Below, piece by piece: positions 27,479 to 34,594 of a stretch of 36,907 nt of DNA. The notes below the pieces were generated by a model. The model was not told the DNA's origin. It made no database searches and saw only the letters and a program-made list of their open reading frames with translations. The DNA comes from Gemmataceae bacterium (GTDB lineage Bacteria; Planctomycetota; Planctomycetia; Gemmatales; Gemmataceae): contig JAQGHQ010000300.1 in assembly GCA_028288765.1 (NCBI GenBank), forward strand, positions 1 to 36,907, given 5' to 3'. Made by a program: the position numbers and the translations under genes. Numbering within the stretch: the stretch's first letter is position 1; each line of letters starts with the position of its first letter.

Positions 27479-28480
27479 TCACCGGGCGCCGGTGAAGATG
27501 CACACCGGCTGGTCGACCCCGACCCCGGCGTAGTAGTTGATCACGTGGAACGCGACCGGGGCGACCAGGATCAGACTGTCGAACCGGTCGAGCAGCCCGC
27601 CGTGCCCGGGAATGATCACGTCCAGGTTTTCGACCCCGGTGTCCCGTTTGATCGCGGCCAGCATCAGGTCGCCGAACTGGGCCGCGGCCGCGACCAGGAG
27701 GCCGAACGCGGCCAGCCGGGTCGAGTCCTGGAGCCCCGTCCGGGCGAAGGCGAACCACCCGGCCACGACCACGAACCCGACCACCACCACCGCCCCCGCC
27801 ACCGCCCCGGAGACCGTCCGGTCCGGGTGGGTGTGGGGGACCAGCTTCGGCCCGCCGACCGCCCGCCCGACCACGTACCGGGCCACGTCCCAGTACCCGA
27901 CCGCGATCAGGACCACCGCCAGCCGGGGGCGGTAGTCGACGTCGTTCGCCAGGAAGCTCAGGTGGCCCAGACAGCTCCCGAACAGCGAGAACGCGACCAT
28001 CCCGAGGGCGACCCGCTGGAGATACCCCTTCGGCCGGTCCTGGGCGGCCGCGAACCCGGCCACGCACGCGATCGACAGCGGGAACGTGGCCACGAACAGC
28101 CGGTACCAGTTGTCCAGGGCCGCGAAGTGGGCCACCCCGACGCCCAGGACGACGAGATAGCAGATGAACTTCTCCCGGAACAGCCCGGTCGCCCGGGCGT
28201 ACTCGCGGAAGCTGAGCAGGCTCAGCACCGCCACCCCGGCGATCACCCACGCCGCCCCGAGCAGGACCGCCGCGGCCATCGTCGGGACGATGACCAGCCA
28301 CCCCCGGTACCGCCGCCACGCGTCCCGCCGCGTCTCCGGCGACACCCACCGGCGGCCGAACCTCAGGACCAGCGGGGCCAGGACCAGTGGGGCCACGGCG
28401 GCGACCAGGAGCGGGAGCGTGGCTTCGTGCTCGAACGCCGTGAACGGGTTGAGCAGGCGGTCGCGGGCGGCCGGGTTCAC
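27479..28480 (-). CDS. cdsA: Phosphatidate cytidylyltransferase
   Basis: 333 residues from a GTG at 28480 that overlaps the stop of the upstream CDP-alcohol transferase (GTGA). About eight hydrophobic segments are present. The C-terminal signature reads GDLMLAAIKRDTGVE followed by IIPGHGGLLDRFDSL, the diagnostic CdsA block. It converts phosphatidate and CTP to CDP-diacylglycerol in the inner membrane. Compared with the usual KRxxGxKD pattern, the Lys-Asp pair is Glu-Asn here, while the PGHGGxxDRxDS part is intact. The long frame further upstream is Arg/Gly/Pro-rich overlap with the neighbouring gene and is not used. Confidence 0.92.
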   Translation of the reverse strand: MNPAARDRLLNPFTAFEHEATLPLLVAAVAPLVLAPLVLRFGRRWVSPETRRDAWRRYRGWLVIVPTMAAAVLLGAAWVIAGVAVLSLLSFREYARATGLFREKFICYLVVLGVGVAHFAALDNWYRLFVATFPLSIACVAGFAAAQDRPKGYLQRVALGMVAFSLFGSCLGHLSFLANDVDYRPRLAVVLIAVGYWDVARYVVGRAVGGPKLVPHTHPDRTVSGAVAGAVVVVGFVVVAGWFAFARTGLQDSTRLAAFGLLVAAAAQFGDLMLAAIKRDTGVENLDVIIPGHGGLLDRFDSLILVAPVAFHVINYYAGVGVDQPVCIFTGAR

Positions 28481-29133
28481 GGCGGGGGGTCCCCGAGGCG
28501 GTCGGCGGCGAGCCACACCCGGCGGGCGACGGTGACCGCCCCGCCGATCGCGCACACGCCCAGTGCCCACCCCGCCAGATGATACCGGTCGCCCCACCCC
28601 TCGGGTAGCACCCCGCCCGCGACCGCGCACGCCGTCGCTACCGCCATCCGGTGCGGCTTCGCCATCGGCCCGGCGAACAGCCCCGGAACCCCGACGGACT
28701 TCGCCAGGACCCGGACGTACGCGGTCAGCAAGGCGACGCCCGCGGCGGCGTACCCGAGTTCGGGCACGCCGCCCGCCGCGTACCCGAGCCCGATCAACGT
28801 CGCCGCGTCGGAGAACCGGTCCGGCAGGTCATTGTACAGCTCCCCGACCCGGCTCCGTCTGCCGGCGGCGACGGCGACCATGCCGTCGAGCAGGTTGGCG
28901 AGGAGCCGGAGCTGGATCAGGGCGGCGGCCGCCCCCCAGCACGCCCGCCGCTCCCACCCGGCGCAGGCCCCGGTGGCCGCGAGGGCGACCCCGGCCCCGA
29001 GCCCGGCGGCGAGCCCCGCGAGCGACACGGCGTTCGGGGACACCCCGCGGGCGGCCAGGGCCCCGGCCAGGGCGTGGGCCCAGCGGGTGTCCCGGCTGGC
29101 GATCGGCCGGCGGTCGGCGGGCGGAATCGGCAT
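28477..29133 (-). CDS. CDP-alcohol phosphatidyltransferase family protein, atypical active site
   Basis: 218 residues from the ATG at 29133; no strong ribosome site is seen. Several membrane helices are predicted (about 34-58, 63-80, 107-135, 150-175, 180-205). The CDP-alcohol motif is at NLLDGMVA...GELYNDLPDRFSD. Aligned to D1xxD2GxxAR...GxxxD3xxxD4, the four acidic positions read N80, D83, N101 and D105, and the Arg is V88. Extra Asp residues lie at 102 and 109. This matches a distinct bacterial subgroup (LDGMVAV...PDRxSD). The product lipid is unknown; the position upstream of cdsA and plsC supports phospholipid head-group transfer. Confidence 0.88.
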   Translation of the reverse strand: MPIPPADRRPIASRDTRWAHALAGALAARGVSPNAVSLAGLAAGLGAGVALAATGACAGWERRACWGAAAALIQLRLLANLLDGMVAVAAGRRSRVGELYNDLPDRFSDAATLIGLGYAAGGVPELGYAAAGVALLTAYVRVLAKSVGVPGLFAGPMAKPHRMAVATACAVAGGVLPEGWGDRYHLAGWALGVCAIGGAVTVARRVWLAADRLGDPPP

Positions 29134-29263
29134 CGGCCGGGTGCTCGGGTGCGGAAAGACAATCGCCCGACGCCAACCCGGACGCGGGCCGGGGCGATTC
29201 TCGCCGCCCTCGCCGCCCCCCGCGGCAGAAATGCCGAGCCGAGACCGGGCTGCTAACCCGGAG

Positions 29264-29419
29264 TTCTCACCGCGGAGAGCGCGGAGGACGCAAAGGAGAA
29301 TCCGGACCGGCGTTCGAAGAGCGGGGGGGCGGGGCTCCTCCGCACGACGGATCACACGCTCGGGTCCGAACTTCTCTCCGCCCTTTCCTCTGCGATCTCT
29401 GCGGCCTCCGCGGTGAGAA
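29264..29419. repeat. Inverted repeat, TTCTCACCGCGGA family
   Basis: TTCTCACCGCGGA (29264-29276) pairs exactly with 29407-29419. Weaker complementarity extends inward for about 25 nt more and outward to CCCGG at about 29258 and CCGGG at about 29426. The loop is about 100 nt and has no coding signal. Confidence 0.8.
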
Positions 29420-29427
29420 AGCCGGGC

Positions 29428-29668
29428 TAACACATGAACCCGATGAAGCGGTCCCAGCGACTTCGGCCGGGACGAGCGATGCTGCGCGGGCCGGCGGACC
29501 GACCCCGTCAAGCCGACCGGCCGGGTGGCATGTCCACGGCTTGGCGTGGACATGCCACCCGGAAACCAGATCGGGTGCGTATTCGCTCGACGAATCCCGG
29601 CCATGTCCACCCAAAGCGGTGGACATGCCACCCAGACCAATGCGACCGCGGTATCGGGTTCGTGTATC
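29428..29668. repeat. Composite inverted repeat with two internal hairpins
   Basis: Outer arms 29428-29453 and 29643-29668 are imperfectly complementary; both strands encode a HEPDxAV peptide from them. Inside are a perfect 18-bp hairpin (29521-29538 with 29545-29562, 6-nt loop GCTTGG) and a related 10-bp hairpin (29602-29611 with 29619-29628). The two inner hairpins share the CATGTCCAC word. Confidence 0.85.
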
Positions 29669-29684
29669 AGGGCGCCCGGCTGCG

Positions 29685-30425
29685 TCACTTCACCGTTTTG
29701 ATACGGGCGTTCCGGAACGCGACCGGGCCGTGGTCGGCCTGGAGCATGAACGGGCCGGTCGGGGTTTCCTTTTTCGTCCAGTTCGCCCCGGTCGGGGTCT
29801 TCAGTTCCTGGTTCTCGTGGATCACCTGCCCGTTCAGCACCGCCTTCACGACCACCGCGTTCGCCACCTTCTCGCCCGCCGCGTCGACCCGCGGCGACTT
29901 CCAGACCACGTCAAGGGTCTGCCACTCGCCGGCCGGCTTCGCCGCGTTCACCCGCGGGGCGATCCCCTTGTCGATGTGCTTGTAGCCCATCGAGTCGTCG
30001 GCCCGCGGGTAGATCCCGCCGCACGAATCGCCGTCGAGGTCCTTCTTCCCGGCGCTGTCGAGGATTTGGATCTCGTACACGCCGTGGAACTTGATCCCCG
30101 AGTTCGAGTTCTTCGCGATCAGGAACTCCACGTGGACCTCGCAGTCGCCGAACACGTCCTTCGTGTACAGGTCGGGCAGCCGGCCCTTTTCCCCATTCAC
30201 CCAGACCAGCCCGCCGTCCTTCTTCTCGGCCTTCAGCCGGCTGGCCTTTGTCGGGTCGAGCGTCGCATCGTCCGCGGTGATCCAGGCGGGATCAACCTTC
30301 TTCCACGCGCCCGGGGTCATCAGGTCGGTCCAGCCGGCGGGGGGCTTCGGCCGGGCGGGGTCGGCCGCCGGAGAGGCGGTCCACGAACACGCGACTACGA
30401 ACACTCCGACGGCGGCGAAACGCAT
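29685..30425 (-). CDS. DUF1080 (3-keto-disaccharide hydrolase domain) protein
   Basis: 246 residues with a signal peptide (MRFAAVGVFVVACSWTASPAA), thus extracytoplasmic. It is a single DUF1080 jelly roll: WVNGEKGRLPDLYTKDVFGD, VHVEFLIAKNSNSGI, GVYEIQILDS, CGGIYPRA, GEWQTLDVVW, and FMLQADHGPVAFRNARI near the end. Members of the family have been linked to 3-keto-glucoside hydrolysis; the exact substrate cannot be told. GGAG lies 6 nt before the ATG. It is divergent from the lactonase gene 106 bp away, so one intergenic region probably holds both promoters. Confidence 0.93.
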   Translation of the reverse strand: MRFAAVGVFVVACSWTASPAADPARPKPPAGWTDLMTPGAWKKVDPAWITADDATLDPTKASRLKAEKKDGGLVWVNGEKGRLPDLYTKDVFGDCEVHVEFLIAKNSNSGIKFHGVYEIQILDSAGKKDLDGDSCGGIYPRADDSMGYKHIDKGIAPRVNAAKPAGEWQTLDVVWKSPRVDAAGEKVANAVVVKAVLNGQVIHENQELKTPTGANWTKKETPTGPFMLQADHGPVAFRNARIKTVK

Positions 30426-30531
30426 GGCCTACTCCTGGATGAATTCGTTACCCGGTCGGGGTCCGGGCTATTATCATCAACCCGCTTCCTCTCCCGGGGA
30501 ACTGTTTTTTCACCCGAACGGAGTACCTCCG
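30426..30531. promoter_or_regulatory. Divergent promoter region of the DUF1080 and lactonase genes
   Basis: 106 bp between two divergent starts, with ribosome sites for both (GGAG 6 nt before the DUF1080 ATG; GGAG 8 nt before the lactonase ATG). The centre is AT-richer (CTATTATCATCAA near 30468-30480). Exact promoter boxes cannot be assigned. Confidence 0.5.
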
Positions 30532-31710
30532 ATGACCCTCCCACACGCGCGGGCCGCGACGGTCGCCGCCCTCCTCACCCTGACCGTCGGGGTATCCGCC
30601 CCCGGCCCCCGGACCGCGGCCGCGGCCGAGAAACCGGCCCCCGATTCCTACTGGGTATACTTCGGCACCTACACCGGGAAGGACGGGAGTAAGGGCATCT
30701 ACCGGTCGAAGCTGGACGCGAAGACCGGGACGCTCGGCGACCCCGAACTCGCGGCCGAGGTCGGCAGCCCGTCGTTCCTGGCGGTCCACCCGACCCGCAA
30801 GTACCTGTACGCGGTCGGGGAGTCGGACGGGAAGGACGGCGGCGGGGTGTACGCCTTCGCCCTCGACCCGAAGACCGGCGGGTTGACGAAGCTGAACGAA
30901 TCGACCAGCGGCGGCAGCGGCCCGTGTCACATCGCCCTCCACCCGAAGGGGACGTTCGCGGTCGTCGCCAACTACGGCGGCGGGAGCACGGCCGTCTTCA
31001 AACTCGGGGCGGACGGGAAGCTGGCCGAGCGGACCGCGTTCGTCCAGCACAAGGGGACCGGGCCGGACAAGGGCCGGCAGGAGGGCCCGCACGCCCACTG
31101 CGGGGCTTTCTCCCCGAACGGGGAATACGCCCTGACCGTCGACCTCGGGCTCGACCGGGTGAAGGTGTTCAAGCTCGACCCGGCGACCGGGACGGCGGAC
31201 GACGACGCGGCGGGAGACGTAGTCACCCCCCCGGGGTCCGGGCCGCGGCACATCGCGCTCGCCCCGGACGGGAAGGTCGGTTACGTCTGCGGGGAACTCG
31301 ACTCGACCGTGAACGTCATCCGGTTCGACTGGGCGGACGGGAAGCATGAGGTGGTCCAGTCGCTCTCGACCCTGCCCCGGCCGGTGAAGGGGAACTCGAC
31401 CGCCGAGTGCCTCCTGCACCCGTCCGGGAAGTTCGTGTACGTCTCGAACCGCGGGCACAACAGCATCGCCGTGTTCAAGGTCGGGGACGACCGCCGGCTG
31501 ACCGCCGCCGGGCACGTCACGGGCGCCATCAAGACCCCGCGGAACTTCAACATCGACCCGTCCGGCCGGTGGCTGCTGATCGCCAGCCAGGACGGGGACA
31601 AGGTCGGGGTGTGGGAGATCGACCCGGCGACCGGACTGGCGAAGGAGACGGGCTCCGCGGTGGCCGTGAGCCGGCCGGTGTGCGTGAAGTTCGTTCCCGT
31701 TCAGAAGTGA
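30532..31710 (+). CDS. Lactonase family beta-propeller (6-phosphogluconolactonase-like)
   Basis: 392 residues from the ATG at 30532 with GGAG 8 nt upstream. The signal peptide (about residues 1-32) predicts export. Seven propeller blades are visible, with repeated HPxGKxxY elements: FLAVHPTRKYLYAVGE, HIALHPKGTFAVVANYGGG, HAHCGAFSPNGEYALTVDLG, HIALAPDGKVGYVCGE, CLLHPSGKFVYVSNRGHN and FNIDPSGRWLLIASQDGD. Family members of the Pgl type hydrolyse 6-phosphogluconolactone, but exported planctomycete members probably act on other lactones or sugars. Together with DUF1080 and the epimerase it suggests periplasmic carbohydrate processing. Confidence 0.92.
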   Translation: MTLPHARAATVAALLTLTVGVSAPGPRTAAAAEKPAPDSYWVYFGTYTGKDGSKGIYRSKLDAKTGTLGDPELAAEVGSPSFLAVHPTRKYLYAVGESDGKDGGGVYAFALDPKTGGLTKLNESTSGGSGPCHIALHPKGTFAVVANYGGGSTAVFKLGADGKLAERTAFVQHKGTGPDKGRQEGPHAHCGAFSPNGEYALTVDLGLDRVKVFKLDPATGTADDDAAGDVVTPPGSGPRHIALAPDGKVGYVCGELDSTVNVIRFDWADGKHEVVQSLSTLPRPVKGNSTAECLLHPSGKFVYVSNRGHNSIAVFKVGDDRRLTAAGHVTGAIKTPRNFNIDPSGRWLLIASQDGDKVGVWEIDPATGLAKETGSAVAVSRPVCVKFVPVQK

Positions 31711-31722
31711 AGTCGTAAAGTC

Positions 31723-31843
31723 GGCGATGAAAAGTCGTAAAGTTGTAAGGTCGAAAGTCGTAAAGTCAGATGGCGGCCTCTTCGACCTTACGACTTTCGA
31801 CCTTACGACTTTACGACTTTATGCATTTCGACTTTTCATCGCC
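31723..31843. repeat. Long inverted repeat, AAGTCGTAAAG family, between convergent genes
   Basis: Outer arms 31723-31737 and 31829-31843 are exact. Inner arms 31734-31767 and 31784-31817 are complementary at 32 of 34 positions around a 16-nt loop. The arms are themselves built of a repeated AAGTCGTA/AAGGTCGAA word. It lies between the convergent lactonase and DUF58 stops, overlaps the last 8 bases of DUF58, and may act as a bidirectional terminator. Confidence 0.88.
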
Positions 31844-32714
31844 CCAACCGCTTCTGCAGGTACGCCGCGAGGTCGTGGCCGAGGTCGGCGTCGGTCCGGA
31901 GGCGGACGTAGTCGATCTCCATCCCCCGGCACCCGGCCTGGATCGCGCCGACGTGCTCGCCGAGGGCCTTGAGGTAGCTGTCCCGCACCCCGACCGGGTC
32001 GGTCAGGATCTCGGGCAGCCCTTCGAGCCCCCGGAACAGGGTCGTGTGCCGGAACGGGAAGTCGAGTTCGGCCGCGTCCATGACGTGGAACAGCACCACC
32101 TCGTGCTTGTGGTAGCGGACGTGCTGGAGCCCGGTGAGGATGTCGGGGACGTCGTCGAGCAGGTCGGAGAACACGAACACGATCCCCCGGCGGCCGGTCC
32201 GGCCGGCGATCTCGTGCAACACCCGGCCGAGGTTCGCCGGCCCGGGGAACGGCCCGTCGGCCAGCGCCCGGCACGCCTCCCGGAGCTGGTTCATCTGCCC
32301 GGACGGGCGGAGGAACGCCCGCACCCCGCCGGCCATCGTCGCCAGCCCGATACTGTCGGCCTGTTGCAGCACAAGGTAGGCCATCGCGGCGGCGGCGGCG
32401 CACGCCACGTCGTACTTCGTCCGCCCCCCGGACCCGTACGTCATCGACTCGCTGCCGTCGACCAGGAGCCAGGCGACGAGGTTCGTTTCCTGCTCGTACT
32501 GCTTGAGGTGGAACCGTTCGGTCCGCCCGTACACCTTCCAGTCGATGTGCTTGATGTCGTCGCCGGGGGCGTACTCCCGGTGCTGGGCGAACTCGACCGC
32601 GAACCCGTGGCGGGGGCTCCGGTGCCGGCCGGCGAGGTACCCCTCGACCACCTGCCGGGCTTCCAGCTCCAGCCGGTCGATGCGGGACAGGATGTTCGGG
32701 TCGGGCAGCGGCAT
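31836..32714 (-). CDS. DUF58 protein (vWA-like fold)
   Basis: 292 residues from the ATG at 32714 (MPLPDPNILSRIDRLEL). The DUF58 signature RxYxxGDDxxxIDW is present at 46-59 (REYAPGDDIKHIDW). A vWA-like metal site follows (LLVDGSESM, D86-x-S88-x-S90), with a second conserved Asp in VFVFSDLLDD. No membrane segment is found. DUF58 proteins usually pair with MoxR ATPases and are thought to help assemble or activate protein complexes. The start has no clear ribosome site, and its upstream DNA is the inverted-repeat arm 32722-32762, so the original leader may have been displaced. Confidence 0.92.
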   Translation of the reverse strand: MPLPDPNILSRIDRLELEARQVVEGYLAGRHRSPRHGFAVEFAQHREYAPGDDIKHIDWKVYGRTERFHLKQYEQETNLVAWLLVDGSESMTYGSGGRTKYDVACAAAAAMAYLVLQQADSIGLATMAGGVRAFLRPSGQMNQLREACRALADGPFPGPANLGRVLHEIAGRTGRRGIVFVFSDLLDDVPDILTGLQHVRYHKHEVVLFHVMDAAELDFPFRHTTLFRGLEGLPEILTDPVGVRDSYLKALGEHVGAIQAGCRGMEIDYVRLRTDADLGHDLAAYLQKRLGR

Positions 32715-32721
32715 GGTAGAA

Positions 32722-32762
32722 AATGACGAATGACCCACCAATGACCCACCAATGACGAAGGA
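32722..32762. repeat. Left arm of inverted repeats flanking the four-helix-bundle gene
   Basis: This 41-nt arm is the reverse complement of 33311-33340 plus one extra tandem copy of the 11-nt unit ATTGGTGGGTC. It ends 8 bp before the DUF58 start. Confidence 0.9.
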
Positions 32763-32811
32763 GAAAGCCGGAGTGGGTTGCCTCGTCAGCGAGGGGTGTT
32801 ATGTCGGGCAC

Positions 32812-33276
32812 TCATCCCTTCGGCTTGGGCTTCTTGGTCGAGACCTTGCGGAAGATCGAGGCGAAGATCATGTGGAGCTCGTTCGCCTCGCGCCATAGTG
32901 TCCGGGATCGCTCGGCGTGATCCGGGTCCGCGGCGGCGATCATCCGCAACCAGTGCTTTGTCTCCCGGGCTTCCTTCTTACACGTCCCGATCTTTTGGCG
33001 AAACTCCTTCCGCGAAACCGCGTCATCGGCCTCCCCATAGTTCGCTCCCACACTCGTCGCCGACCGGACGATCTGGCGGATCAACGGCTCGGTAATAACG
33101 GTTTTCGGCAGCTCCCGGCAGACCCGGATGACCTCTTCCCCGAACCGTGCCGTCCGTTCCTCCAGATCGAATCCGTTTCTCCCGCCCGGCTGAGGTCGCG
33201 GTTCCGTATGCTCGGGATGACCCATATCCGCCGTTTCGTCATTGGTGGGTCGCACGCCATTTCCCGGAAGGAGCAT
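32812..33276 (-). CDS. Four-helix-bundle protein (S23/IVS-like family)
   Basis: 154 residues from the ATG at 33276, chosen because GGAGG lies 5 nt upstream. Alternatives are an ATG at 33225, an ATG at 33339 inside the repeat arm, and a GTG at 33351 that overlaps the moxR stop as GTGA. The conserved core reads FDLEERTARFGEEVIRV, then LIRQIVRSATSVGANYGEA, then FRQKIGTCKKEARETKHWL: the family of S23/intervening-sequence proteins first described inside 23S rRNA genes and similar in fold to Avd of diversity-generating retroelements. It is a small basic helical protein that probably binds nucleic acid; its function is unknown. It lies between moxR and DUF58 and is flanked by inverted repeats, which suggests insertion as a cassette. 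Confidence 0.88.
   Translation of the reverse strand: MLLPGNGVRPTNDETADMGHPEHTEPRPQPGGRNGFDLEERTARFGEEVIRVCRELPKTVITEPLIRQIVRSATSVGANYGEADDAVSRKEFRQKIGTCKKEARETKHWLRMIAAADPDHAERSRTLWREANELHMIFASIFRKVSTKKPKPKG
33235..33251. repeat. Third partial copy of the flanking repeat
   Basis: TTCGTCATTGGTGGGTC, identical to 33314-33330 and in the same orientation. It lies inside the four-helix-bundle reading frame and encodes PTNDE. Confidence 0.85.
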
Positions 33277-33281
33277 ATCCA

Positions 33282-33286
33282 CCTCC
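33282..33286 (-). promoter_or_regulatory. Ribosome binding site of the four-helix-bundle gene
   Basis: GGAGG on the minus strand, 5 nt before the ATG at 33276. It is the best start signal in the reading frame and lies inside the repeat-bounded element. Confidence 0.65.
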
Positions 33287-33310
33287 CGCCCGGCAGTGGC
33301 CCCGTGTCTG

Positions 33311-33340
33311 TCCTTCGTCATTGGTGGGTCATTCGTCATT
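33311..33340. repeat. Right arm of inverted repeats flanking the four-helix-bundle gene
   Basis: 30 nt, exactly matching the reverse complement of the left arm (32722-32762) once one 11-nt unit is removed from that arm. It begins 7 bp beyond the moxR stop codon. Confidence 0.9.
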
Positions 33341-33347
33341 TCATCGC

Positions 33348-34403
<1,056 letters not shown>

Positions 34404-34440
34404 ACTCCGTTCAGGAATGGCCGCAATAAAGGCAACCGAA

Positions 34441-34589
34441 GAATGGCCGCAAAGAAGCACAAAAAGCACAAAAATGAACAACGAGCAGATAGTGCCGACG
34501 AGAGAAAGCCGGGGTCGACTCTGATACCTGTTTTGTATGTTCTAATCGGATTTCAATTTTGTGCTTTTTGTGCTTCTTTGCGGCCATTC
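34441..34589. repeat. Perfect 33-bp inverted repeat between the PQQ-like gene and moxR
   Basis: Bases 34441-34473 (begin GAATGGCCGCAAAGAAGC) are exactly complementary to 34557-34589, with an 83-nt spacer. The outer arm ends 5 bp from the PQQ-like stop. A shorter degenerate copy of the arm start (GAATGGCCGCAATAAAG) lies at 34415-34431, just upstream of moxR. Confidence 0.9.
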
Positions 34590-34594
34590 CTTCT

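Larger units (their letters stand above)
29134..29684. other. Intergenic region built of two inverted-repeat elements
   Basis: 550 bp between the DUF1080 stop and the CDP-alcohol transferase start. Almost all of 29258-29669 is occupied by two adjacent inverted-repeat elements, described separately. No gene is called. Confidence 0.8.

Noticed and set aside
29434..30692. Plus-strand open frames through the repeat elements and DUF1080
   Set aside because: They translate inverted repeats and the antisense of a clearly recognisable gene.
34404..34481. Upstream extension of moxR ([13 protein letters not shown])
   Set aside because: The hydrophobic stretch is the translation of an inverted-repeat arm; MoxR proteins are cytoplasmic.
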